A stretch of 64,000 bases of DNA, taken from the NCBI RefSeq assembly GCF_011420305.2, contig NZ_CP061769.1, forward strand, positions 3,583,001 through 3,647,000, written 5' to 3'. Positions within the stretch are counted from its first letter, which is position 1; each line of letters begins with the position of its first letter. Origin of the DNA: Nocardioides ochotonae. GTDB lineage: Bacteria; Actinomycetota; Actinomycetes; Propionibacteriales; Nocardioidaceae. The notes under the pieces were generated by a model. The model was given only the letters and a program-made list of their open reading frames with translations. It was not told where the DNA came from and ran no database searches. The position numbers were made by a program, and so were the translations under genes. Shown here piece after piece: positions 1-7,736 of the stretch.

Positions 1-468
1 ACCGCAGGACTGCGCGCCACCCGTCCCCGGGTGGCCGTCCTGGACGTGCTCGACGACGCCCGCCGTACCCATGAGCACCTCCTCGTGGCCGAGGTGGCGG
101 AACGGGCCCGGGCACGGATCGGCAAGGTGTCCACGCAAGGGGTGTACGACTGCCTCGAGGCACTGGTCGGGATCGGCGCCGTACGACGCCTGGACCTCCC
201 CGGATCCGGCTCCCGCTACGAGAGCCGGGTCGGCGACAACCACCACCACGTGACCTGTCGCGGGTGCGGGGTCCTGGCCGACGTCGACTGCGTGACCGGG
301 TCGGCCCCGTGCCTGACGCCCGACGACCCGCATGGCTTCGTCCTCGACGAGGCCGAGGTCGTGTTCTGGGGCTGGTGCGCCGACTGCGCGCCCGCCTCCG
401 CGCGCACGACCACCACGGGCAGCACAACTCCTGCCCGCACCACCAGCGATGGAAGGACGACGCGATGA
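1..468 (+). CDS. Fur-family transcriptional regulator (5'-truncated by window edge)
   Basis: This encodes a metal- or peroxide-sensing repressor of the Fur/PerR family; only its N-terminal few residues are missing. The frame is open from base 1 and reads into the typical Fur start region ([16 protein letters not shown]). A winged-helix region follows (about residues 20-65), then the His cluster [12 protein letters not shown] and a second Cys pair (CADC), which match the structural zinc site of the family. The stop codon overlaps the start of the catalase gene (ATGA at 465-468), so the two are translationally coupled. An adjacent Fur-catalase pair is the usual arrangement for peroxide-responsive FurA/CatR regulators, so control of the catalase is a reasonable inference. 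The low-complexity Thr/Arg tail after CADC is unusual but in frame. Confidence 0.9.
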   Translation, partial: TAGLRATRPRVAVLDVLDDARRTHEHLLVAEVAERARARIGKVSTQGVYDCLEALVGIGAVRRLDLPGSGSRYESRVGDNHHHVTCRGCGVLADVDCVTGSAPCLTPDDPHGFVLDEAEVVFWGWCADCAPASARTTTTGSTTPARTTSDGRTTR

Positions 469-2090
469 GCGACGACCGCAGGCTCACCACCCGACAGGGC
501 CACCCCGTCTACGACAACCAGAACGAGCGCACCGTCGGGCCCCGCGGGCCCGCGACGCTGGAGAACTACCACTTCTTGGAGAAGGTCTCCCACTTCGACC
601 GCGAGCGGATCCCCGAGCGGGTCGTCCACGCGCGCGGCGCGGTGGCGTTCGGGCACTTCGAGGCCACCGGTCGCTGGGGCGAGGAGCCCATCGAGCGCTA
701 CACCCGCGCGAAGGTCTTCCAGCCCGGCAAGCACACCGACCTCGCGATCCGGTTCTCCACCGTGATCGGCGGCCGGGACTCCTCCGAGGCGGCGCGCGAC
801 CCGCGCGGCTTCGCGGTGAAGTTCTACACCGAGGACGGCAACTGGGACCTCGTCGGCAACAACCTCGGCGTCTTCTTCATCCGCGACGCCATCAAGTTCC
901 CCGACGTGATCCACTCCCTCAAGCCGGACCCGGTCACCTTCCGCCAGGAGCCGGCCCGGATCTTCGACTTCATGTCGCAGACGCCGGAGTCGATGCACAT
1001 GCTGGTCAACCTGTTCAGCCCGCGCGGCATCCCCGCGGACTACCGCCACATGCAGGGCTTCGGCGTGAACACCTACAAGTGGGTCAACGCCGAGGGCGAG
1101 ACTCACCTGGTGAAGTACCACTGGTACCCCAAGCAGGGCGTGAAGTCCCTGACCGAGGCCGACGCCGCGAACATCCAGGCAGGCGACCTCGGCCACGCCT
1201 CGAAGGACCTCTACGAGGCCATCGAGCGCGGCGACCACCCGCAGTGGGACCTCTACGTGCAGCTGATGGAGGACCACGAGCACCCCGAGCTCGACTTCGA
1301 CCCGCTGGACGACACCAAGGTCTGGCCCGAGGAGCTCTTCGAGCCGAAGTACGTCGGGACGATGACGCTGACCTCCAACGTCAGCGACCACCACAACGAG
1401 AACGAGCAGATCGCGTTCGGCACCGGCGTCCTGGTCGACGGCCTGGACTTCTCCGACGACAAGATGCTGGTCGGTCGCACGTTCTCCTACAGCGACACCC
1501 AGCGCTACCGGGTCGGCCCGAACTACCTGCAGCTGCCGGTGAACTCGCCCAAGAACGCCACCGTCCACACCAACCAGCGCGGCGGCGAGATGAGCTACCG
1601 CGTGGACCTGGCCCCCGGGCAGAACCCGCACGTCAACTACGAGCCGTCGACGATGGGCGGCCTGGAGGAGGCGGAGAAGCCCGGACCCGTCGAGAGCCGC
1701 CACGAGATCAGCGGCCGGCTCACCAGGGCACGGCTCCCGCGGACGAACGACTACCAGCAGGCCGGCCAGCGCTACCAGCTGATGGAGCAGTGGGAGAAGG
1801 ACGACCTGGTGGCCAACCTGGTCGCGAACATCTCCGAGGCCACCCGTGAGGTCCAGGAGCGGATGGTCTGGCACTTCTTCATGTGTGACGACGAGCTCGG
1901 GCAGCGGGTCGGCGATGGCCTCGGCATCGGCGCCGACGACGTCCGCACCCTCCCCCCGCTCGCGACCCAGACCCTCACCGAGGAGGAGCAGGCCCGTGCG
2001 GCCAACCTGGGCAAGAACGGTCCTCGCGACGTCGAGGGCATCACGATGACCCACTGCGTCCCCAACGAGCACGTGGTCATCGAGCGCTGA
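465..2090 (+). CDS. katA: Monofunctional heme catalase
   Basis: The 541-aa protein disproportionates hydrogen peroxide to water and oxygen in the cytoplasm. The catalytic His lies in VVHARG (His55), the distal Asn region reads [13 protein letters not shown], and the proximal heme-ligand motif [14 protein letters not shown] carries the axial Tyr. The length fits a small- to medium-subunit catalase. A longer frame is open upstream, but the ATG at 465 is chosen because the family's N-terminus starts here and the codon overlaps the regulator stop by 4 bp. Expression is probably coupled to, and repressed by, the Fur-like protein. A strong hairpin follows at 2113-2150. The symbol is by family; subfamily (katA/katE) was not resolved. 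Confidence 0.95.
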   Translation: MSDDRRLTTRQGHPVYDNQNERTVGPRGPATLENYHFLEKVSHFDRERIPERVVHARGAVAFGHFEATGRWGEEPIERYTRAKVFQPGKHTDLAIRFSTVIGGRDSSEAARDPRGFAVKFYTEDGNWDLVGNNLGVFFIRDAIKFPDVIHSLKPDPVTFRQEPARIFDFMSQTPESMHMLVNLFSPRGIPADYRHMQGFGVNTYKWVNAEGETHLVKYHWYPKQGVKSLTEADAANIQAGDLGHASKDLYEAIERGDHPQWDLYVQLMEDHEHPELDFDPLDDTKVWPEELFEPKYVGTMTLTSNVSDHHNENEQIAFGTGVLVDGLDFSDDKMLVGRTFSYSDTQRYRVGPNYLQLPVNSPKNATVHTNQRGGEMSYRVDLAPGQNPHVNYEPSTMGGLEEAEKPGPVESRHEISGRLTRARLPRTNDYQQAGQRYQLMEQWEKDDLVANLVANISEATREVQERMVWHFFMCDDELGQRVGDGLGIGADDVRTLPPLATQTLTEEEQARAANLGKNGPRDVEGITMTHCVPNEHVVIER

Positions 2091-2112
2091 CCAGCGCGAT
2101 CTGAGCTCCTCT

Positions 2113-2150
2113 CCGACGCGGCCCGTCCCTCCCGGGACGGGCCGCGTCGG
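2113..2150 (+). terminator. Rho-independent-like terminator after catalase
   Basis: A perfect 17-bp inverted repeat (2113-2129 and 2134-2150) with a 4-nt loop lies 22 bp after the catalase stop. There is no T-run, which is common in high-GC actinobacteria. Confidence 0.75.
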
Positions 2151-2253
2151 CGCGTCCAGGACAACGCTCAATGTTGGTGATGACGCTTCGGGCGCCCGTG
2201 GGTTTCGTGGAGAAGGGTCACCGAGGACCCCCCGAGACCAGAGGACACCCCCC

Positions 2254-3471
2254 ATGCGCCAGCACCGATCCCGCACGACACGCACGCTCGTGGCCGCGCT
2301 CTCGGCCACCGCACTCGCCTCCACCGTCCTGATCGCCGGGCCCGCCACCGCGGGCCCCGGGCACGGGCACGGGCATCACGGGCACGGCCATCACGGACAC
2401 CAGCACGCGCCGTACCTGCGCACCGTCGCCGCCCTCGACGGCCCCCGCGGCATCGCGGCGCTCGGCCGCGGCCGCACCCTGGTCACCGAGGAAGACGGCT
2501 CCTTCAGCCTCGTCGTGGAGAAGGGTCGCAAGCCGGCGCGGGTCACCGAGCTCGGCACCGTGCCCGGCGCCGTCGGCGTCGCGGCAGCCGTCGCCGTCGG
2601 CACGGACGGCACCGTCTACCTGCTCAGCGGCGCCGGTGAGCCCGGCACCGGGGGCGCGACCCTCTACACCTGGTCCCCCGGGGACGACGAGCCCGCACCG
2701 CTCGCCGACATCGCCGCCTACCAGGCCGGGGACCCCGACCCGTTCAACGTGGAAGGCGATCCCGGGGAGTCCAACCCCTTCGGGCTCGCCGCCCACCCCG
2801 ACGGTGGCGTGCTGGTGGCCGACGCGGCCGGCAACGACGTGCTTCGGGTCACCGAGGACGGCGACATCTCGACGCTCGTCCGGGTAATGCCCCGCACCAT
2901 CGAGGTGCCGGACGGACTGCCGCCGACCGACCCCGACGGCAACCCGCTGCCGCCGGCGGGCACCCCGATCCCGAGCGAGGCAGTGACCACCTCGGTCGCC
3001 GTCGGCCCCGACGGCGCGGTCTACATCGGCGAGCTGCGTGGCTTCCCCGCCACCCCCGGCACCTCGCAGGTGTGGCGCGTGGAGCCCGGAGCCACCGAGG
3101 CGGTGTGCGACCCGACGGACCCGCGCGCCGGCGACTGCACCAGGGTGGCCGACGGCCTGACCTCGATCAACGACCTCGCGGTCGACCGCCGCGGCACCAT
3201 CTACGTCTCGACGCTGTCGAAGGCCAGCTGGCTGGCCTGGGAGCTCGGCGTCGAGGGCTCGGAGGTCGGTGGACTGTTCATGATCACCCGTCCCCGCTCC
3301 GGCGGCACCCAGGTGAAGGAGCTCGTGCGTGGCCAACTCACGCTGCCCGCCGGCGTGGACGTCGGTCCGGACGGACGCGTCTTCGTCGCCAGCCCGATCT
3401 TCGGCCCCGGGGCGCTCTTTGAGCTCGTGTGGACCAAGGCGAAGAAGGGCCCGAAGCACCACCGCCGCTGA
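2254..3471 (+). CDS. Secreted ScyD/ScyE-family beta-propeller protein
   Basis: The 405-aa protein begins with a Sec signal peptide (basic MRQHRSRTTR, a hydrophobic stretch to about residue 28, then GPATA|G). A His/Gly-rich linker (GHGHHGHGHHGHQH, about residues 36-50) follows and may bind metal. The rest has repeated propeller-like blades ending in D-G-x-V-Y/F (for example VGTDGTVYLL, VGPDGAVYIG, VGPDGRVFVA), as in ScyD/ScyE and NHL/SMP-30-like proteins. In actinobacteria this family is extracellular and has no defined function; the name comes from cyanobacterial scytonemin clusters. The start has a purine-rich RBS (CAGAGGAC) upstream. It is monocistronic. Confidence 0.8.
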   Translation: MRQHRSRTTRTLVAALSATALASTVLIAGPATAGPGHGHGHHGHGHHGHQHAPYLRTVAALDGPRGIAALGRGRTLVTEEDGSFSLVVEKGRKPARVTELGTVPGAVGVAAAVAVGTDGTVYLLSGAGEPGTGGATLYTWSPGDDEPAPLADIAAYQAGDPDPFNVEGDPGESNPFGLAAHPDGGVLVADAAGNDVLRVTEDGDISTLVRVMPRTIEVPDGLPPTDPDGNPLPPAGTPIPSEAVTTSVAVGPDGAVYIGELRGFPATPGTSQVWRVEPGATEAVCDPTDPRAGDCTRVADGLTSINDLAVDRRGTIYVSTLSKASWLAWELGVEGSEVGGLFMITRPRSGGTQVKELVRGQLTLPAGVDVGPDGRVFVASPIFGPGALFELVWTKAKKGPKHHRR

Positions 3472-3530
3472 GGCGGCCAGGCAGTCCCGCGCGGCCGGTC
3501 ACCCGAGGGTGGCCGGTCGCGCGGCGCGTG

Positions 3531-3953
3531 TCAGGCCAGCTTCCAGACCCCGGGGCCGGCGGCCACCAGGACACCGGTGTCGATGAGCTCCTTGCGCGCC
3601 TTGCGCGCGGCCGCGCGCCAGCGCAGCTCCCCTTGCGGGTTCTTCTCCCGGTCGCCCGGCTTGAGGACGTCGGCCAGCCGCTCCTCGAGGGCCTCGAACA
3701 TGCCCTCGCCGTCGAGCTCGCCACCGGCCTCGTCGAGGACGGCGATCACGTGCGGCACCAGCTCGTGGGGCTGGGTCCACTTGCGCGGGACCACCCGCGG
3801 CGGCGCCTCGCGGGTGCCGGGGACCCGGGCGGTGCGCACCCGGGGCGTGCTCGCCTTGGGCGGCGGCTCGGGCGCGGGCACCGGCTTCGGCATGCCGTGC
3901 ACGCAGGTGCTGAACGGAAGGTCACACAGGTCGCAGTAGTCGGCATCAGCCAC
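3531..3953 (-). CDS. Conserved hypothetical protein with N-terminal Cys pairs
   Basis: The gene encodes a 140-aa cytoplasmic protein. It opens with a short Cys cluster (YCDLCDLPFSTCVHG) that may bind zinc, followed by a Pro/Ala-rich linker and a basic/acidic C-terminal domain (about residues 65-140) with predicted helices and the closing pattern LIDTGVLVAAGPGVWKLA, which could be a winged-helix-like fold. GTG at 3953 is preferred over upstream starts: the Cys motif begins at once, a GAGG-type RBS lies upstream, and the longer frame would run through the promoter of the divergent gene. The family name is not recognised. Its start faces the operator-rich region of the 4045 gene, so the two may share regulation. 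Confidence 0.65.
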   Translation of the reverse strand: MADADYCDLCDLPFSTCVHGMPKPVPAPEPPPKASTPRVRTARVPGTREAPPRVVPRKWTQPHELVPHVIAVLDEAGGELDGEGMFEALEERLADVLKPGDREKNPQGELRWRAAARKARKELIDTGVLVAAGPGVWKLA

Positions 3954-4006
3954 GGCACAGACGTTACGTCCTCGCCGTACGCCGCCCGCACGCGCCCCCA
4001 CCGAAC

Positions 4007-4053
4007 ACTTGCCAGAGTGGAAAGTCACCCCTATGGTTTCCAACATGGAAAGT
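4007..4053 (+). promoter_or_regulatory. Leaderless promoter with two palindromic operators
   Basis: A -35 TTGCCA (4009-4014) and a -10 TATGGT (4032-4037) are separated by exactly 17 bp and place the transcript start at about 4045, the ATG of the membrane protein gene. Two copies of the same 19-bp dyad overlap these elements: ACTTGCCA-GAG-TGGAAAGT (4007-4025, covering -35) and GGTTTCCA-ACA-TGGAAAGT (4035-4053, covering the -10 end and the start). The dyads are 28 bp apart. The obvious candidate repressor is the winged-helix protein encoded second in the same operon. The elements are visible; the repressor assignment is inference. Confidence 0.7.
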
Positions 4054-4512
4054 ATCGACAGGGAGTCCCTCCGCCAGGCGCAGCGGGCCGCGGAGCGCGC
4101 CGAGGCCGCCCCGTACCTCGACTACCCGCCGACGCCGGTGTGGTACCCGCCCGCGATGGGCGCCTGGGTCACCGCCTACGTGCTGCTGCTGACGCTGCGC
4201 GGCGACCACAGCGCGTGGCTGGTCGCCGGGATGGTGGTGCTCTCGGGCCTCGTCGGGCTGTTCCTCGGCTGGTACTCCCGCCACCACGGCGCGATCCCCA
4301 ACCTGCGTCACGCCCCACGGGAGTTCCGCAGCGCGTTCGCCTGCTACGCCGTCGTGGTCGTCAGCATCGTCGGCTCCATCGCGCTGGCCTGGTGGCTGGC
4401 CGGACCGCTGCTGGCCGCCCCGGTCGCGTTCACGGCGACCGTCGCCGGGCTCGTCGTCTACGAACGGGCGTTCGCGTCCGCCGCGCGTCGCGCCCGGGAG
4501 CGGCTCGCGTGA
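4045..4512 (+). CDS. Multispanning membrane protein of a TM/winged-helix regulatory pair
   Basis: This 155-aa protein has a short amphipathic Glu/Arg-rich N-terminus (about residues 5-20) and four predicted transmembrane segments (about 40-58, 62-78, 102-120 and 122-140) with a basic C-terminus. No catalytic motif is visible. The ATG at 4045 coincides with the predicted transcription start (leaderless); an in-frame ATG at 4033 lies inside the -10 box and is less likely. Its stop overlaps the next gene's GTG start by 4 bp (GTGA). Such membrane protein plus small winged-helix regulator pairs recur in actinobacteria, with the regulator usually repressing the pair. The substrate or signal is unknown. 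Confidence 0.8.
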   Translation: MESIDRESLRQAQRAAERAEAAPYLDYPPTPVWYPPAMGAWVTAYVLLLTLRGDHSAWLVAGMVVLSGLVGLFLGWYSRHHGAIPNLRHAPREFRSAFACYAVVVVSIVGSIALAWWLAGPLLAAPVAFTATVAGLVVYERAFASAARRARERLA

Positions 4513-4805
4513 TCGAGGACCTCGACCCGGTCATCCACGCGCCGAAGCGGCTCGCGGCGATGGCCGTGCTCGCCTCCGCCACCACGGTGACCTTCACCTT
4601 CCTGCGCGACCACCTCGACATCAGCGACTCCGACCTGTCCAAGCAGATGGCGACGCTGGAGAAGGCCGGCTACGTCGAGATCTCGAAGTCGGGGCGCGGA
4701 CGCGGGGCCACCACGACGTTCAAGATCACCGGCGCCGGCCGCAAGGCCTACGCGCGCCACCGCGCGGCGCTCGCGGCCATCCTGGCCGAGCCCGGCGACT
4801 CCTGA
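4509..4805 (+). CDS. Winged-helix transcriptional regulator (HTH_34-like)
   Basis: A 98-aa single-domain DNA-binding protein. The pattern of helices and wing (ISDSDLSKQMATLEKAGYVEISKSGRGRGATTTFKIT) matches the HTH_34/MarR-like winged-helix family, where small proteins repress their own operons. It starts at a GTG overlapping the stop of the upstream membrane protein gene, so the two are coupled. The tandem TGGAAAGT dyads over the operon promoter are its likely operators (inference). No metal- or ligand-binding residues can be singled out. Confidence 0.85.
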   Translation: MIEDLDPVIHAPKRLAAMAVLASATTVTFTFLRDHLDISDSDLSKQMATLEKAGYVEISKSGRGRGATTTFKITGAGRKAYARHRAALAAILAEPGDS

Positions 4806-4812
4806 GGCGCCG

Positions 4813-4965
4813 TCAGTCCCCGGGGCGCTCGGTGCTCGGCAGCCGCCGAGCCTCGACCTCGATCTGCGCCTGGTGGCGGGCCCGGAGCTCGGCGAGCCGG
4901 CGCGCCTTCTCCTCCGCCGACAGGGCGCGCCAAGCACGTCGGCGCACGTCTCGGGGCTGGGGCAT
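4813..4965 (-). CDS. Small basic/coiled-coil protein (50 aa)
   Basis: A 50-aa protein starting MPQPRDVRRRAWRALSAEEK, with a charged helical stretch (about residues 15-42) rich in Arg, Glu and Ala. It begins 10 nt after a good RBS (GGAGG, reverse strand at about 4976-4980) and ends 8 bp from the convergent regulator stop. No family is recognised; the size and charge suggest a nucleic-acid- or protein-binding accessory. The RBS spacing and the Arg-rich helix favour a real gene over a chance frame. Confidence 0.55.
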   Translation of the reverse strand: MPQPRDVRRRAWRALSAEEKARRLAELRARHQAQIEVEARRLPSTERPGD

Positions 4966-5054
4966 GGCGTTCGACCTCCGCCTCGGAGGCTAGCGACACC
5001 GCTCTCCCCCGCGCATCCCGATTTGCGGGCCCGCCCATGCCGGGTCGGCCAGGG

Positions 5055-6179
5055 CTACTGCCGCTCGAGCAGCACGATGACCTCGTAGTGCGCGGTCTGC
5101 GGGAACATGTCGAGCACCCGGGCCCGCACCGGGCGCAGCGACGGCATCACGGCCAGGTCGCGCGCCAGGCTCACGGCGTTGCAGCTGGAGTAGACCACGT
5201 GGCGCACCCCCGAGGCCTCCAGCCAGCCCGCGAGGTCGGGGCCGATCCCCCGCCGCGGCGGGTTGACGACGACCAGGTCGGGCGCGCCCGGCGCCGCCAG
5301 CGCGTACGCCGTGGCGTCGTCGGCCAGGAACCGTACGCCGGCCAGCCCGGACTCCGTCGCGGTGAGGGTGGCGCTGGCGACCGCCTCGGCGCTCGTCTCG
5401 ACGCCCACGACCTCGCGCCCCGGGGCGGCGACGTGCAGCGCGAACCCGCCAACCCCGCAGTAGAGGTCCCACACCGTCCGCGGCGCGGCCTCCTCGACCC
5501 ACTCGCGACCCTGGCGGTAGAGCGCCGCCGCGACGTCGGTGTTGGTCTGGAAGAAGCTCTGCGGACGCAGGTGCAGGACCAGCCCGTTGACCCGCATCGG
5601 GAGGGTCTCGCGCTCGGTGAGCGCGATCTCCTCGGCACCCTCCAGCACCGCCTTGTGGTGCGGCTGGAGGTTGATCGATGCCGCGGCGAGCGCCGGCAGC
5701 CGCTCCAGCAGCCCGGGCAGGTGCTTGCGGATCCGCGCGAGCGACTCGGTGGAGCGCAGCACGAAGCGCACCATCAGCTCCCCGTCCGGGGAGGCGGTGA
5801 CCAGCAGGTGCTTGAGCTCCCCGCGGCGCGCCCGCACGTCGTACGGCGTGAGCGCGGCGCGGGTGACGAAGTCGGCCAGCACCGGCAGCGCGGCCTGGAT
5901 CAGCGGCGCGTGCAGTCCGCAGTCGCGCAGGTCGACGCCACCGCCGACGGGGTCGAGGATGCCGAGCGTCGGCTCGGGGACGCTGCCGGCGACGACCATC
6001 TTCGCCTTGTTGCGGAAGCCCTCCTCGGCGCTGCGCACCGGCGGCAGCCAGGTGAGGTCCGGGCCCGCGGCGAGCAGCTCGCGGCAGTGCCGCTCCTTGT
6101 CGGTGAGCTGGGTCGCGTAGGGCCGCTCGATCCACGTGCACGAGCGGCAGCGTCCGGCGTCGAAGTGATGGCACTGCAT
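5055..6179 (-). CDS. rlmC: 23S rRNA (uracil-747-C5)-methyltransferase
   Basis: A 374-aa SAM-dependent RNA methyltransferase of the RumA/RumB/TrmA family. The N-terminal iron-sulfur motif C3-x7-C11-x2-C14 with a fourth Cys in LRDCGLH (about residue 87) matches RlmC (RumB). The SAM site is DLYCGVGGFALH, the substrate-binding motif is NPPRRG, and the catalytic Cys lies in YSSCNAVSLARDL. There is no TRAM domain, which separates RlmC from RlmD and fits the length. It methylates U747 of 23S rRNA in enterobacteria; some Gram-positive homologues also act on U1939. It is monocistronic, with TerC encoded upstream on the same strand beyond a terminator. Confidence 0.92.
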   Translation of the reverse strand: MQCHHFDAGRCRSCTWIERPYATQLTDKERHCRELLAAGPDLTWLPPVRSAEEGFRNKAKMVVAGSVPEPTLGILDPVGGGVDLRDCGLHAPLIQAALPVLADFVTRAALTPYDVRARRGELKHLLVTASPDGELMVRFVLRSTESLARIRKHLPGLLERLPALAAASINLQPHHKAVLEGAEEIALTERETLPMRVNGLVLHLRPQSFFQTNTDVAAALYRQGREWVEEAAPRTVWDLYCGVGGFALHVAAPGREVVGVETSAEAVASATLTATESGLAGVRFLADDATAYALAAPGAPDLVVVNPPRRGIGPDLAGWLEASGVRHVVYSSCNAVSLARDLAVMPSLRPVRARVLDMFPQTAHYEVIVLLERQ

Positions 6180-6239
6180 GGCTCGGCAAGGCTACGGGCC
6201 ACGTCGTCGGGGCGCGGCGGGACCTGCGAAATGACGCCA

Positions 6240-6267
6240 GGGCCGCACTCCCTGCGGAGTGCGGCCC
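6240..6267 (-). terminator. Terminator hairpin after TerC gene
   Basis: A perfect 12-bp stem (6240-6251 with 6256-6267) and 4-nt loop lie 28 bp downstream of the TerC stop and before rlmC. Confidence 0.75.
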
Positions 6268-6295
6268 CGTGCGTGGTCAGGTCCGGTGGACCGGC

Positions 6296-7522
6296 TCAGA
6301 CGTGGTCGTCGAGGCTCTGCGCGGTCTCGCGCCCCGCCGCAACGGCCTGGTCGTGGCTCTCGCGCGCCGAGGTGAGCAGCGTGAGGGCGTCCGGCTTCTC
6401 CTCGCGGACCAGCTCGCGGTACTTGTCGCCCAGCGCGATGATCTGGGCACGCTCGCGGAGCAGCGCGCGGTAGATGCGCTCCCGCTCGGCCGGGTCCTTG
6501 GTGTACTCGGCATCGAGGTAGGCCTGGGCGTGGCGGCGCGCGTTGTTGATCGCGGTGATCGCCTTGCCCTTCTTGCTGACCAGCGAGGCGATGACCGTCA
6601 CGACCAGGACGCCGATGATCACGGTGAGTGAGAGGCCCGTCGTGATCTCGAAGACCTTCACGTGCTCGCCGTCGTTGATGAACGGCACGTTGTTCTCGTG
6701 AAGCGCGTGCAGGATCAGCTTGACGCCGATGAAGCCGAGGATCGCGGCGAGACCGAAGGACAGGTAGATGAGGCGGTCCAGCAGCCCGTCGATGAGGAAG
6801 AACAGCTGGCGCAGGCCCATCAGGCTGAACGCGGTGGCCGTGAACACGATGAACGCGCTCTGGGTGAGGCCGAAGATCGCCGGGATCGAGTCCAGCGCGA
6901 ACAGGATGTCGGTGCCGCCGATGGCCACCATGACCAGGAGCATCGGCGTCATGACCTTCTTGCCGTTCTCCATCGTGAACAGCTTGTCGCCGTCGTAGTG
7001 ATCGCTGGTGTGCAGGAAGCGCCGGGCCAGACGGATGATGAAGTTGTCGGCGCCCTCGTCACCGCCCTCGTCGTGCTTGAGCATGTTGCCGGCGGTCATC
7101 AGCAGGATGAGGCCGAAGATGTAGAAGACCCAGGCGAACTGGTTGATCAGCGCGGCGCCGAGGAAGATGAACGCCGAGCGCGCGATCAGGGCGAAGACGA
7201 TGCCGAAGAGCAGCACCTTCTGCTGGTCCTCACGGGGAACCCGGAAGCTGCCCATGATGACCAGGAAGACGAAGAGGTTGTCGACCGACAGCGCCTTCTC
7301 GGTGATGTAGCCGGCGAAGTACTCCCCGCCCATGGTCGTGCCGCCGAACCCGAGCACGAGCAGCCCGAAGACGATGGCGAGGCCGACGTAGATCGCCGAC
7401 CAGATCGAGGCTTCCTTGAGCGTCGGCACGTGTGCCTGACGGACGTGGAAGAAGAAGTCGAAGGCCAGCAGCCCCACGATGGATGCCATCGTGATGCCCC
7501 AGACCCAGATGGGGACGTCCAT
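6296..7522 (-). CDS. TerC-family integral membrane protein
   Basis: A 408-aa membrane protein of the TerC/Alx family. About nine hydrophobic segments are visible. The conserved acidic motifs are present: EKALSVDNLFVFLVI near residue 78 and TDILFALDSIPAIFGLTQ near residue 204. These Asp residues are thought to take part in metal (Mn2+ in Alx/MeeF-type proteins) transport or tellurium-resistance membrane complexes. After the last segment there is a cytoplasmic, charged C-terminal tail of about 80 residues rich in Arg, Glu and Ala, longer than in many members. It stands alone, with hairpins on both sides. A yybP-ykoY Mn riboswitch, common upstream of such genes, was looked for in 7523-7735 and not seen. 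Confidence 0.9.
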   Translation of the reverse strand: MDVPIWVWGITMASIVGLLAFDFFFHVRQAHVPTLKEASIWSAIYVGLAIVFGLLVLGFGGTTMGGEYFAGYITEKALSVDNLFVFLVIMGSFRVPREDQQKVLLFGIVFALIARSAFIFLGAALINQFAWVFYIFGLILLMTAGNMLKHDEGGDEGADNFIIRLARRFLHTSDHYDGDKLFTMENGKKVMTPMLLVMVAIGGTDILFALDSIPAIFGLTQSAFIVFTATAFSLMGLRQLFFLIDGLLDRLIYLSFGLAAILGFIGVKLILHALHENNVPFINDGEHVKVFEITTGLSLTVIIGVLVVTVIASLVSKKGKAITAINNARRHAQAYLDAEYTKDPAERERIYRALLRERAQIIALGDKYRELVREEKPDALTLLTSARESHDQAVAAGRETAQSLDDHV

Positions 7523-7691
7523 GCGTCATGTGCTCCTTGCAGGCTGTGCCGCGACTCGGCCAGTGGTGACCCTCAAGGTACCAACGCAGGGCAACGCGAC
7601 CCGCGGCCGAGGTGTGGGTCCAGATCCCGCTCAGCCCTGCCTGTGGCGCCCGCCACGTCGGGCGCATCGACACCCGGCGGCAGAAATGGAG

Positions 7692-7727
7692 CGACCCCGC
7701 TGGCGTCTCGGGTCACCAGCGGGGTCG
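7692..7727 (-). terminator. Terminator hairpin after TY-Chap gene
   Basis: A perfect 12-bp stem (7692-7703 with 7716-7727) and 12-nt loop lie just 3' of the stop at 7737, before the TerC promoter. No T-run. Confidence 0.65.
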
Positions 7728-7736
7728 AGTAGAACT

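Noticed and set aside
216..2348. A 710-codon open frame antisense to the catalase gene
   Set aside because: It mirrors the catalase codons (third-position GC makes the antisense frame open), has Val/Leu/Arg-rich composition and no family features.
7600..7660. tRNA-like 3' arm wording (GGTGTGGGTCCAGATCCCGCTC)
   Set aside because: Only a T-arm-like phrase is present; no acceptor stem, D-arm or anticodon arm can be folded on either strand.
7523..7735. Possible yybP-ykoY manganese riboswitch before the TerC gene
   Set aside because: The conserved loop sequences of that riboswitch are not present; the only strong hairpin belongs to the end of the neighbouring gene.
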